A DNA stretch of 40,694 bases, from positions 1 to 40,694 of the forward strand of contig NW_003546975.1 of the NCBI RefSeq assembly GCF_000090795.2, in the 5' to 3' direction. The stretch's first letter is position 1; each line of letters begins with the position of its first letter. Source of the stretch: Amphimedon queenslandica. Its lineage: Eukaryota; Porifera; Demospongiae; Haplosclerida; Niphatidae. A model generated the notes under the pieces. It did not search any database and had not been told where the DNA came from. It saw only the letters and a list, made by a program, of their open reading frames with translations. The position numbers were made by a program, and so were the translations under genes. Below, piece by piece: positions 24,226 to 35,951 of this stretch.

Positions 24226-25984
24226 ATGTCGTTCCTTCAGAGGCAAAGAAACTTTTGGAACGAAATGCTATGGAAACCGAAGAAGCATCTCTCTCTAGAC
24301 CAGCTTAAGTGAGAAAGAAAAGCATCAGACATTTTTTGAGTCCTTTTTTGTAACTAGATACCATTACACGGTCATAGAGCGGAATCCAGCAGTCACAGAA
24401 GCCAACAAGAAGTTGCTAGTTGAGACTTTCCGTTCCATCGCTGAGATATTGATCTGGGGAGACCAGAACGACTCGAGCGTCTTTGAGTAAGTCTACAACA
24501 CTATTGAGGACATACAATAGACATGTCTGACCATTGTCCATTACTATTATTAATTTATTGTCTATTTTTGTAATGCTGTAGCTTTTTCCTTGAAAAGAAT
24601 ATGCAGTCTTATTTCCTTCGTATATTGAGCCAACATTGTGGCCGATATATGGTCCTGCAACTTCTCCAGACTCTGAGCATTCTCTTTGAAAATATAAGAA
24701 ATGAAACTTCTATCTGTGAGCAATATTTCATTCCTATTCCTCCTAATCCATCTCATTCCTATTCCATTCCTTTATAATAATCTCATTTTCATTCCCATGT
24801 TTCTATTCCATGGTCTCTGGTTATGGGTATCAGTGTGTATGTTTATACTCAATCCTCATTCACTGTATTAAGACACACGTGATCTTGTTTGTTGTTCAGT
24901 AATCACTTCCTTCTTTATCTGCTGATTCATACATACGTAGCCTAGCACGGTCCTGGGCCAAATGTCAGGACAAATGCATGCTTTGAGAATAAAAGGAATT
25001 TCATATGGTCTAGTGATCCACAGCTATAGCAGTGCAGGGTAGCTGCTAAATGTTCTACATGTATGTAATGATAATAATTACTGCTTAATTACTGCTTTTA
25101 TGTTATTATGATTAAATGTATATGTACATGTACATGTATGTGCATGGGAATAGGACAAAGTATATAATACAATAATAATTAATCAATAATGAAACTGCAA
25201 TCACTGTACTGTGCTGTGTCAACTTCGTGTAGTATTCATGTTAAAGGTGTTGTTAGTGCCACTTAGCAAGTATGAATATATTTAACAGTTTGTTGTTTCT
25301 CGGTCTTAATACATACATGTATGTGCTATAATTTTACCACCTTTTTAAAGAGGCAGCTGCACGGTGTTTTAGTTCACAATCATTAATTCTTAATCTCTTC
25401 TTGTCATCCATTATTTTAGATTATCTATTGTCCAATAATCACGTCAACTCCATTATTGTCCTCAAGTTGGATTTCTCTGATGAAGAAGTCCTGGCCTATT
25501 ACATCTCCTTCCTAAAGACCCTCTCCTTTAAACTCAACAAACACACAATTCACTTCTTTTACAATGAGGTGAGGGAGAAGAGAACGTACCTTAAAGACAC
25601 ACCATTCATTGGGAATTGTTTAAATAACTGTCACTGATAATAATCTTACTATCATTTTGCTTATACTGTTGTTAGGTGGTTGCCAATTTGCTACTACATG
25701 GCATATGTATTGTTTTGTATATATCTACATCAATGTACATTTACATGTACATGTGAATGCATATGCATGTACATGTATATGTGGGACCTTGTTTCTCCTT
25801 CATTTCTTTCTCATTGTCTTTATGTTCACTCTCTCTTCTCTCCTCTTTTCTCTTCTTTCAGCATTTAAGGGATTTCCCCCTTTACACGGAAGCGATAAAG
25901 TTTTTCAATCACCCAGAGAGCATGGTTCGTATTGCAGTCCGTACATTAACACTAAATGTATATAAAGGTAACAACAACAACAAC

Positions 25985-26021
<37 letters not shown>

Positions 26022-28726
26022 TAGATTGATAGATTGATTTATTTTGATTTATTTTATGAATAGATTTTATTTTATGTGTTTTGCTTTATAGTTGAGGATA
26101 AGAACATGCTGGAGTATATCAGAAGTAAAACAGCTGCTCCTTATTTCTCGAACCTCGTTTGGTTTATTGGGAATCATGTCCTTGAGCTGGACGACTCCCT
26201 CAAGAAGGCGGAGTAAGTCCTTTAGTAGTTAATAAATGATTGTTGTTCTACCTTGCTATTTAACTGAACAGCATGAGCTTCATTTTTTGCAAAATTTCGC
26301 CAAAACCTCTGCACTATAGTACAGGGACTTTGGTCTGATTTTGGATCATTTTTGTCTTTATTTTCTTGTAGTCATTTGCACACGAGTAAACTAGAGTCCC
26401 TGGTTGCTGAACACTTGGATCACCTCCATTACATTCATGATATCCTGTGTCTGGACGTGTCCTCCCTCAACGAGATACTCATTGATCATTTACTGAACCG
26501 TCTCTTCATCCCACTCTACGTTAACTCAATGTGTGAAGTTCCGAGTTGCCATGACGACGAAAACCCCCATATTAGTAGCAAGATAGCATTATTCTTATTG
26601 TCACAGGTAGTTATTAATAATTATCAAAAGTTATCAATAGTTATTAATATTACTGATACCTCCTCCAGGTATTCCTAATTCTCTCCACTCCGATGTTAAT
26701 CAATCAATTAAGTTTCCTCATCTTAACTGGCGACCAGTCCCTCTCTCTCTTCTCTTCTCTCTCTGATCCAGCTGCTAATGGAGGAGGGGTAGACTCTCCT
26801 AAGCACAGGAGGAACAGTTCCCGCGGGTCAATAAGAGGATTCATTCCCCCAGAGGAGCCCCTCTCATTCATTAGCTCTAAGAGGTGGGTGGGGTTGGGGG
26901 CGTGTCCTTGTTCATTATTATCAGTAGTCATGGTAACCCAATGAAAGTACAAGATGGTCGTGTTCATTATGAGGTTGCTACTGAAATGGGACCAGCTGGA
27001 GCTAACGGACAGGACGAGGGATCTAGCACAGAATCACAGTCCCACATGAAGGTACTGTACGTGTACTTGTATTGTGTATTTTATTTATTATTATTGTCAG
27101 TATTATTATTATTATTGTTATTATTATTCTTTAATACTTATAATATTAAATTTGAAAATGGGAACCCCTCCTCCCTCCCTCCCTCTCTCTCCTCCACTAG
27201 TGGCCAGTTCGCTAGTGTGTGTGTGTGTGGGTGTGTCTCTCTAATGTTCCATTGTATTTGAATCTTCTCTACACTTTATTTAGGAGCAGCTGTCAGCCAT
27301 TCCTGAATGTGATGGGTTCGTTGTGATTGAGTCTCCAAGTGAACAGGAGAAGATGATGCTAGCTCTACAGAGAAAACTCATGATTGATAGACAGAGAAAG
27401 AGAGAGGAGGAGGGAGGGGAGAGGGAGGAGGAGGTAGGAGAGGGAGGAGGAGGGGGGGAGAGGGAGGGGAGAGAGAGGAGGGGGTAGGAGAGGGAGGAGG
27501 AGGGAGGGGAGAGGGAGGAGGGGGTAGGAGAGGGAGGAGGAGGGAGGGGAGAGGGAGGGGAGAGGGAGGAGGAGGGAGGGGAGAGGGAGGGGAGAGGGAG
27601 GAGAGGGAGGAGGAGGTAGGAGAGGGAGGAGGGAGGGGAGAGGGAGGAGGAGGAGGAGGTACTAATGACTGTTGTACATGTACATGTATACATGTTGACC
27701 TTGAAATTATTGATGAATTTATCAGTTGGGCCTTTTAACTCCAGATAATTTTAATAATCAAATTCTGCCATTTATTCATGAAACGTTTATTTGTTCTTTA
27801 AATATTATCGACCTAATGTGTGTTTCATGTACTCCAGTATTGATTCTGTTCTTTCCTGTAGAGTTCAGAACCTGTTAAAATCACTCCAGTTCACTCTCTC
27901 CCGATCATCTCAAGTCAATTTATTGATTCTGTGTTAACTTCGATGATTCCGCAATCAAACGATGATTCGTCCTGTCTTTTTGCTATATCCCTTGTGTATG
28001 CCATCATTAGCAATGAAGGTATTGATGGACGACTGTTGGAAGCCTTCTCACTAGTGAAGGTAAAGGAGAGAGAGAGAGTCCTATTGAAATGTGAAAAATG
28101 TGTTTGAAACGTACATGTACGTGTGTGTGTAAAGTTCTTCAAATTAAATGTAATTTATTTCTTCTTCATTTTCAGGACAACAAAGGAAGGTTTTATCTTC
28201 ATGATGAGTTGGTTGGTCGACTTTTATCGGTCCTTGAAGCCTCTGCCATCAGCTCGGTGAGACTGGTCACCCTTCACTTGTGTTTGATGGTATTGAAACT
28301 GCTAATTGATGTACCGCCAAAAGATGGTGACCATCTTACCGACCACCACAAGAAGAAGTTGGAGAGAGCTACAGGAGAATCATGCCGACAGCTGGCAAAG
28401 TACTTCAAGACTTTGGTAAATGACTTTCGGTCTCTCTGTCCCTTTAATCCTCTCCTGTTTCTCTTTTCCTCTCTCTCACAGGGCTCTAACGACGACACGT
28501 TTCTTGAAATGTTTGAGGATGAATATTATCACGAACTTGTAAGATTTTATTTCTAACCCTTCACTTATTGCACCGCCCCCTCCCTCCCTCTCTTCAGAGA
28601 TTCAGACTTCAACCGAATCATTTATTAATGGATTCTGCCTTGCTCCTCCCTCCAGCTGACACTCCAATGACTGGGATTGACTTCACTAGGAGACTCCCTT
28701 GTGGTGACACTGAGAAAGCAAGAATG
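24226..28726 (+). CDS. CLEC16A: CLEC16A / Ema homologue, exons 1-14, 3' end missing
   Basis: Exons: 24226-24308, 24358-24486, 24582-24715, 25420-25568, 25862-25967, 26092-26212, 26372-26606, 26669-26883, 26925-27051, 27284-27433, 27862-28059, 28176-28415, 28482-28538 and 28598-28726. All phases agree and encode 691 residues. CLEC16A is an endosomal/lysosomal membrane-associated protein acting in autophagy and mitophagy; despite its name it is not a real lectin. The N-terminal FPL domain is very well conserved ([57 protein letters not shown]). Exons 12-14 carry the middle conserved region ([28 protein letters not shown]). The human protein has about 1050 residues and continues directly with a conserved segment. 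No exon for it exists before the next gene, so the C-terminal third is absent here. Confidence 0.94.
27410..27658. repeat. GGAGGA-rich minisatellite at the CLEC16A exon 10 donor
   Basis: About 250 bp of near-pure purine (GAGGGAGGAGG and GGTAGGAGAGGGAGG units). It begins inside exon 10 and runs into the intron. GTAGGAG donor-like sites recur at 27434, 27484, 27524 and 27615. Reading on past the first site meets an in-frame TAG at 27485, so the first GTAGGAG is the likely splice site. Confidence 0.9.
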
Positions 28727-30229
28727 GTAAAGGAATTTTCCATTTTTATAATATTTTCTGATACATATACATGTATTTATGTTGTGTAGAAAGTTTGAGC
28801 TGATTCCGATTGAAATTGGATTTTTTATGAATTTTTAAAGTTGCTCCAAAATCGGGCCAAAGTCCCTGTACTATAGTACAGGGATTTTAGTTAAATTTTG
28901 CCAAAAATGAAAAGTAGAGAATTCTCTATTTTTATGATATTTTCTGATGCATATACATGTACTTATGTTGCGTAGAAAGTTTGAGCTGATTCCGATCAAA
29001 ATTAGATTTTTTATGATTTTTTAAAGTTACTCAAAAATTGGACCAAAGTCCCTGTACTATAGTACAGGGACTTTGGCCAAATTTCGCCAAAAATGAAAAT
29101 TAAAGAATTCTCAATTTTTATGATATTTCCTGATGCATATACATGTACTTATGTTGCGTAGAAAGTTTGAGCTGATTCCGATCAAAATTAGATTTTTTAT
29201 GATTTTTTAAAGTTACTCAAAAATTGGACCAAAGTCCCTGTACTATAGTACAGGGACTTTGGCCAAATTTCGCCAAAAATGAAAATTAAAGAATTCTCAA
29301 TTTTTATGATATTTCCTGATGCATATACATGTACTTATGTTGCGTAGAAAGTTTGAGCTGATTCCGATCAAAATTAGATTTTTTATGATTTTTTAAAGTT
29401 ACTCAAAAATTGGACCAAAGTCCCTGTACTATAGTACAGGGACTTTGGCCAAATTTTGCCAAAAATGAAAAGTAGAGAATTCTCTACTTTTCTTTACATT
29501 TTCTGATGCATATACATGTACTTATGTTGCGTAGAAAGTTTGAGCTGATTCCGATCAAAATTAGATTTTTTATGATTTTTTTAAGTTACTCAAAAATCAG
29601 GCTAAATTCCCTGTACAGGAAGTTGAGATGTTCAGCAAATTTCTTAATTTGTTTAACTGTAATAGTTAGTGTATCATGTTACTATTTATAACTTTATGGG
29701 AGAGTTGTGTTCTATTAATAGTAACACAATCACTGTTATCAGTGTAACTGTAGTGTCCTATATTTAGTAACACTGCTAAGGAAGTTAGTGGCTTGTTATT
29801 ATAACATTATCCAATTGTTTGTGATTCATTTCCTATTCAATTTGCTGCTTGATTCATGAACACTATATACTACGTATTAAAACTAAATATACTTATAGCT
29901 TCACTTTAGCAATGAAATATCTAAATTTCCATTTTCATAATGAATTGATTTTATGAAATAAATTACCTGACCAATGGAAGATGTAAAAATGAACCAGGAC
30001 AGTGTTAGATACTGATATAAGTTATGTCTGGTTGGTTTTAATTTGGTAGTGGTCATTGGCTGTGGCTTGGGTTTAATTTCCTTTACATTTAAGACTGTTT
30101 AGTCTCTCTCTCCCTCTCTCTTTTAAACCTTGAGCAGTATACTGAATCTAGTGGTAGAAATGTATTCATAATAATATTATGATACTATTGGGTGATATAT
30201 TATTCATAGTGTTTCTCCATTTATTTCAG
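28727..30229. other. Junction zone between truncated CLEC16A and truncated PX gene
   Basis: CLEC16A exon 14 ends with a normal donor at 28727, and the PX exon begins with a normal acceptor at 30229. No exon could be found between them. The two are not one gene: spliced together they hit a stop at the third codon, and the protein families are unrelated. The zone holds the 186-bp tandem array (28770-29610) and about 600 bp of AT-rich, apparently unique sequence. The missing CLEC16A 3' exons and PX 5' exons should lie beyond this point in a normal locus. Confidence 0.75.
28770..29610. repeat. 186-bp tandem satellite with 34-bp perfect palindromes
   Basis: The marker TGAGCTGATTCCGAT recurs at 28796, 28982, 29168, 29354 and 29541, a period of 186-187 bp with about 4.5 units. 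Units contain a perfect inverted repeat (CCAAAGTCCCTGTACTA followed by its reverse complement), intact at 29043-29076, 29229-29262 and 29415-29448. The block around TTCTGAT...GTAGAAAGTTTGAGC is shared with the 177-bp satellite in reverse complement. Confidence 0.95.
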
Positions 30230-32646
30230 ATACAGTGAATGGTACTCACTCAATCAAGGTCTTCGGAAAACTTTTCCTCTAGAAAAGTTTCCTCCTCTTC
30301 CGAAAAAGATTTTTCTTGGGCGGAGTCAGAAGAAAGCAGTTGCCAGGCAACGAATGTGGGAACTCCAAGTATTCCTTCAGGTAATTAATACAAAAAGTTG
30401 ATAATTAATAATGGTACAGCAATATAATGGTAATTTGGAGTGAAGAGATTGTTTACCTATTACTGACAAATTGTGTGTGGGAGAGAGAGAGAGAGAGGAG
30501 TAAGGATATACTCCTCCATCCATCCTCCTCCTCCTCTTATCAAAGTCATCAATTAGTAGTAACAAGAGCCTCTCTTAATGGACACTCTCTATAGCGTACA
30601 CCTCCATTTAACGGACAGCACCTAGTGTACCAATTACATTCCTTACTGTATAAAACAACCTCCACATAAAGGACACCTCTGTATAACAGAGACACTTTCA
30701 AAGTGTCCATTATATAGAGGCTAGTCTGTATTTATGTATATGTAGCTCAGTGAGAAATGAAGTCATTATTTTATAAAGTAAGGGATCAAACACTTGATGT
30801 CTCAAGACTGTGAGATTTGTTGATTGCTGCTTCCTCTTTAAAAGAAAAGGAAATCCAAATTATGTTACAAAATATTCCTTCAATCTACTCACACAGTCAT
30901 TCTCTCCCTTTGTCTGTTTCCTTTCTAAAATATCCTTGAGGCTATATTTCCCTCATTTCCTCACAATTCCATTTTTAATTCCACAAACAATGTTCTAGTG
31001 CTTCTCCAATTTATCCTTCAGACACACACACCCAAACTTCTTGCATTGTTTTGTCTGATGCTTTTTCACTTTATGAAATATTACCAGGGGAATTTTACAC
31101 CAGCCAGTGGGTGCAGCCAGTGGGTGCATCAGAAGTGTAGCGTGAATGGGAGGGATAGCTAAAGGTTATCAGGGCCAGACTCCTGCCTGTCTTGTAATCA
31201 CTTTAGCTCTGTCTCAGTCTAATCCAATTAGCCTCCCATATATGGCATACAGACAGTTGCTGCATTATCATTATACAGAGAAGCCTCTTTCATGTCTCAC
31301 TCCAGTGGACCCCATCACTAGTCCTACTAGTAGCTGTAACAATTGTATAGTAAAGGTCCAGCAGTTTCTGTAATGAATATACAGTCAGTAGTCTGTGTTG
31401 TGCCTCTATCAGATTATAAATGGATGTATTAATGGTATATGTTCTATGTTTGCCTCTTGGGTTTATTTCATAAAGGTATGAAGTTACTTATCTTTAATTG
31501 GCTTAGTCCTCAGCAGAGGAAACAGAACCCACTTTATGTTACCTTCAACCAGACATAAGACTGGCCCATTAGTACAAGCCATTGCTGGAGGATTCCCAAT
31601 GTATACATACATACATATACACGTACATATACACGTACATATACATACATGTACATGTACATGTATATGTACATGTACATGTATGTGTACAGTTTTTCAT
31701 AATTTTCCTTGTCCTCATTTGCTACATAGTACAAGTTATAAATGTCTCCTTTGCGCCTCCCCCTCCCTCTCTCCCTCCCTCCCTCCCTCTCTCCCTCCCT
31801 CTCTCCTCCAAGTTCATGTGTATTTGCTGATTCTTGTCTGCTTGCATCAGCTAATAATCACATGTTTAGACTGACCTTATCTCACAGCAGCTGCCCAGTT
31901 GTAAGGTTTACCCAAACATTACTACCTCATTTATTTATAGCACTCTCATATGACCATTACAATAACTGGTAACCCCCTCACTATATACTCCTGGCACTTT
32001 CAATTAATAGCTTTGGGCTCACTCCTTATATGGAGGTACATGTGACATTGCATTTTTTGAATGATAAAGTTATTTTGGAAGTGATTGTGGGAAGTTGTTG
32101 TGTTTGCTAGGAAGTGAATAATGTAGCTGTACAGTAACACATTGATATACCCTATCACTCTTCATGTTCATTCACATATATGATCATCTATTGTCATCAC
32201 ACTTTCCTTGTTATTTCCATTAACATGTACATGTACATGTATACAATATTAGTATAATGGAAGTGTGTTGTTTTTAAATGTCTACTGACAATCCTGTCAT
32301 ATGCTTTCCTGTATTAGCTCTTGTTGTTGTCCAGCTGGTCTTCTTCTCTCCCTTTTTACATTACTCATAGACTTGTTTAATGTAAACTGTTAGTGCCTGG
32401 TACTATTATGGTAGAAGTTGCTGACTGTTATATGGTTGGTTGGTATGTGTACACACAGTCTGTCCTATTATTATTATAATTGTCTTTATTTATGTAAATA
32501 TGTATTATTGAGGAGGATAAGCATGTGTCTGTGTGTGTGTCAGCTGTCAATGTTTTGTTGTTTGTGTTGAGTGTGGCATATATGAAACATACCACGGATT
32601 ATAATCCTGTCTCTCTCTGTGTGTGGTTTTATATATACACGTATAC

Positions 32647-32681
<35 letters not shown>

Positions 32682-34134
32682 CGGTATGAAGTGTTCTAAT
32701 GGAATTTTGAGTAACAGAAAAACACAAACAAACCCTAATTATAATCTCTTTAGTAAAAACACACAATTACTCATGAGCAAATTATGACAAATTGATTGGT
32801 TGCTGTCCTTAATACAGAGGTGTCCTCAATATAAAGGTGTCTACATGATAGCTGGTTGTTGTGTGTCTATCCATCATTGTTTGTGATTACAAAGTGACCA
32901 TCTTTATATCGTTCTTCTCAAAAGGGAAGCATCATATTCAAAGTTTGTCTGTCATTTCCTTTGAATGACAAATGAAAGTGTTTGTTTCTCTTCATCTCTC
33001 CCTCTCTATCTCTCCCTCCATTTCACTTCTTGTGTATGTTTTCTTGTTTCTAAAATAACAATGACATAGCTTTCAAAGGGATCCCTAATTGCTTTCATTA
33101 ATGATAATATACAATGTACACTAGCTCTATCTCCCTTTCCTTTTAGCCACCTACTGTTACATGATTAGATAATGTTCTCTCCCTTTGTTTGTCCCTTCCT
33201 AACTTTTAGTCCATTTATCTATAGCGAGTACATTAGACTTAGTGATATACATGTTCTAGTGTTGTTGACTGTTTAATTAAGTCTCTTTGTGTTTTGTATG
33301 TGGTTCACTGTGCATATGTTCACTGGTCCTTATTGTGGTATAATGGGATATCAGTCCAGCTGCTTCACTTCCCGCCTTCTTTATCATGTGCCCATTAATT
33401 AATGTTTTGTTTACAGTCTCATGTGACATGGGATGGATATTGATTAAAGTTTTGGTTAATTTCTATAGTCTATGCTTTTTTCCAAAAAATGGCTCCGAAA
33501 TCACCCCCAATTTTTATTACATTTTCTGATACATATTGATGTACTTATGCTGTGTAGAAAGTTTGAGCTGATTCCGACTTAAATTTTTTGAGTTACGGCC
33601 ATTTAAAAATAAGCCAATTTTGAAAAACCCTGTACTATAGCTAGCCCATGTTCTTTTCCAAGAATGTGTATACATTGATGACAGTTGTTTGGACATGTTT
33701 ACCTCACTTTTATTTACATTTTTTAGTGACTATTTTCCTAACTACATGAGGTGTGTTAGTTGTTTCCATACCGGTATCTCAAGTATTGCTATATTTGGAT
33801 GCCATATTCTAAATAATGCACACCACATTAGCAGCTGTTTGTTTTAGTGTGTTTGTTCAACTTTATGATATACCATACTTTGTTTTTTTTCCTTTGACAT
33901 AATTTATACGGAACATTTTCCAAATTTGTATAGCTTGTTCTCTTTAAAGTAGCAGAGATGTAAAAAGGTGGATACACAATGGCTGTAATGTATGTGTACG
34001 TGCGCTTTTGAGTTAAGATCAAAAGAGTTGTCTTTGTTAAAGAACAAAGAAGACTTAGTCTATAAATGAAATGATTATAGTTTTGTTTGTTCGAAACAAA
34101 ATATACTCTTTGATAGTTTACCTTTTGATGGAGA

Positions 34135-34206
<72 letters not shown>

Positions 34207-34617
34207 ATGAAGGCCTAGGGGCTATGTTTTTCATATGTTATTATAATATTTTCTTTGATGGTCAGTTTCAAAGTACAGTCAGAGACATGATGTCATGTGT
34301 TATGGACCAGTTACCTTGTCTGAACAATGAGAGGAAATAAAACTGTCATCTGTTAATCACATTAGTCTAGCAATATTATGTCATATAGTATAAACATTCA
34401 ACAATTTCTAGGAAAATTGATTTAAAATGTTCCTCTTTCTAATTATCATTCTTTCTTTCTGTTCCTTTTATATGTGTAGGGGTTGCTCTCCATGAGTCCT
34501 GAGGTGGTTAATTCCGTTCTTTTGAGAAGGTTTTTCAAGCAGACGGACAGCGACCGCGAGGATGAGATCTTCAACAATAAGATACAGCAACTTCAGTCAA
34601 GACGTGATATGTCTTAA
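30230..34617 (+). CDS. PX-domain protein, last two exons only (5' end missing)
   Basis: Exon A is 30230-30380 and exon B is 34480-34617, joined in phase 0 over a 4.1-kb intron. Exon A enters in phase 2, so an upstream exon must exist. The product reads YSEWYSLNQGLRKTFP, then PPLPKKIFLGRSQKKAVARQ, WELQVFLQ, GLLSMSPEVVNSVLLRRFF and a short tail ending RRDMS. This is the second half of a phox-homology domain: the R/K-YSEF-type helix, the Pro-rich PPLPKK turn, the basic residues of the phosphoinositide pocket, and the last helix ending LLRRFF. The first PX strands are missing. The protein ends about 25 residues after the domain, so PX is C-terminal, as in a small sorting nexin or a kinesin/adaptor tail. 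The exact family is unknown. Confidence 0.8.
30567..30722. mobile_element. 156-bp MITE-like element, copy 2
   Basis: Same length and same termini as the copy at 1630-1785, with only a few substitutions. It lies in the long intron of the PX-domain gene. The high identity suggests both copies are fairly recent insertions. Confidence 0.75.
33465..33620. repeat. Solo inverted copy of the 177-bp satellite unit
   Basis: This is the reverse complement of the 177-bp unit: AAAATGGCTCCGAAATCACC, then TTCTGATACATATTGATGTA, then GTAGAAAGTTTGAGCTGATT. It is a single copy, so the family also spreads as dispersed units. Confidence 0.88.
34135..34201. repeat. (GA)n microsatellite
   Basis: About 32 GA dinucleotides in the PX gene intron. 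Confidence 0.95.
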
Positions 34618-34816
34618 CTACTATCATCACTCCATATCTTCCTTAATACTTTAGACTTCTATTGATAACATTGTCTTGTGTCATTTAATCAACAATCACT
34701 CATTCCTATTATATATATATGATTATTATTATAATTGTTTTGTCTATTTTATTGATCATTTCTCACTGTTGCGATTCATATCTATCTATCTATCTATCAC
34801 CATGATTACCCTCAAC

Positions 34817-34817
<1 letters not shown>

Positions 34818-34874
<57 letters not shown>
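34818..34874. repeat. (ATT)n microsatellite
   Basis: About 18 ATT units about 200 nt after the PX gene stop codon, probably in its 3' UTR or just beyond. Confidence 0.95.
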
Positions 34875-35201
34875 AAAATATTAGAGAAAAACAAAAAAGG
34901 GAAAGGAGAAGGAAGGCCCTATGAGAAAAAAAACAAAATGAAGAAATGATAGATACAATTAAGAAGAGACTAATAATAAAGAAGAATAAAAGAGTCTCAT
35001 TATTATTATTATTACTATTATAATTTATATACATGATTTTTGACCTATCAACAGTTTCATTTAATGAGTATGATGTTGTCTGTTTAAACTTATTATTTGC
35101 AAACACTATAGCTGTAAATAGCTGCTATGATATTAAAAAAATAAATTTTACAGAATAGCTTTGGAAAGTAAACAGCTTAATTGTGTTTATTAATTGGCTG
35201 T

Positions 35202-35245
35202 TTCCGGTTTGGCGATCTACTTCCGGTTTGTCGATCTACTTCCGG
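35202..35245. promoter_or_regulatory. Three TTCCGG (ETS-type) motifs with 19-bp period
   Basis: TTCCGG occurs at 35202-35207, 35221-35226 and 35240-35245 within a 19-bp repeat (CTTCCGGTTT-CGATCTA). On the minus strand each reads CCGGAA, the core of ETS-family sites. Regulatory use is inferred only. Confidence 0.4.
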
Positions 35246-35696
35246 TTACCCCACAATTCTCATCATAAATTTTTACTCTAAAAAGTACAGCAGACATTCT
35301 TTAGTGTTAATTTTGGATGATTCCCATAAAGTGTTTTTTACTCTAATTATATGCAGCCTCTGCTTGCTCTTGGGTATTCACATTACATCATGGCCACTCT
35401 GTTGTGGTTTTTTAAGTTGTAAGAAGTACTACAAGAGTCTTAAAGGCATGTACTGGTAGTTTTTAGACATGATATTAATTCTTTTATCTCTTGTAAAGTT
35501 TTCCTACTAAAAAACATGTGCTCTATATAATGAGATGTGTTATTCAGCTATTCTAGCATTGCCCACTGGCACCAATTAAAATAAATTCTAATGCAAGCCA
35601 ATATTGCATGAACAAACTTTCTTTGTTCTCTTGTATAAACTGAAGGACAATGACACTTTGATAATAAAAACTGCCAAAAATAGTTGGAAAAATTCT

Positions 35697-35840
35697 GGAG
35701 GTGTGGCTCAATTATGACGTCACTGGTCAGCTCTTTTATTAATTTTGCTTGCTCCATAACTCCATAGGAAGGAAATGAAAATCAAACTGGAGTAGGTATA
35801 TAAAGGAGACGTATCTCTCGCCTCCCTCAGTTTGAATTTT
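35697..35840 (+). promoter_or_regulatory. Core promoter of the coiled-coil gene: CRE, TATA, Inr
   Basis: A perfect CRE (TGACGTCA, 35715-35722) is followed by a perfect TATA box (TATATAAA, 35797-35804). An initiator TCAGTTT at 35827-35833 has its A at 35829, placing the TATA box at -32. This is canonical spacing. The predicted 5' UTR is about 123 nt to the ATG at 35952. A CRE plus TATA promoter suggests a signal- or stress-inducible gene (inference). Confidence 0.7.
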
Positions 35841-35951
35841 GACAAGCTTTGCAAAAGGTGTAAAGAGAAAGCAGCCAAGAGCTACTAGTCACCAGAAGCA
35901 ACTAGCAAGCAAGCAAACAGTTTTAAAGACTGATCCAATAGAAAGAGTAAT

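Larger units (their letters stand above)
30381..34479 (+). other. 4.1-kb intron of the PX gene, repeat-filled
   Basis: No exon was recognised. Contents include a GA run (30480-30498), the MITE-like copy (30567-30722), ACATAC/ACATGTACATGT alternating tracts (31600-31690), a CT tract (31758-31805), a TG microsatellite (32649-32681), a solo fragment of the 61-bp/MITE family (about 32800-32850), an inverted 177-bp unit (about 33465-33620) and a long (GA)n run (34135-34201). Short open frames here are repeat translations. Confidence 0.65.
34618..35696. other. Intergenic stretch between PX gene and coiled-coil gene
   Basis: This holds the PX gene 3' UTR (ATT microsatellite; AATAAA near 34975 and 35137) and then AT-rich sequence. 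Three TTCCGG motifs lie at 35202, 35221 and 35240. A 92-codon open frame at 35181-35459 has no recognisable homology or splice pattern, and I do not call it a gene. Confidence 0.55.

Noticed and set aside
27434-27658. CLEC16A exon 10 extending to the end of the GA minisatellite
   Set aside because: The reading frame meets TAG at 27485-27487, while the donor at 27434 gives a clean in-phase join.
28598-34617. A CLEC16A-PX fusion gene
   Set aside because: Splicing exon 14 to the PX exon enters the wrong phase and meets a stop at the third codon. No known CLEC16A family member has a PX domain, and CLEC16A's own conserved continuation is missing.
35181-35459. 92-codon hydrophobic frame
   Set aside because: No homology, no promoter in a suitable place, and composition typical of AT-rich random frames.
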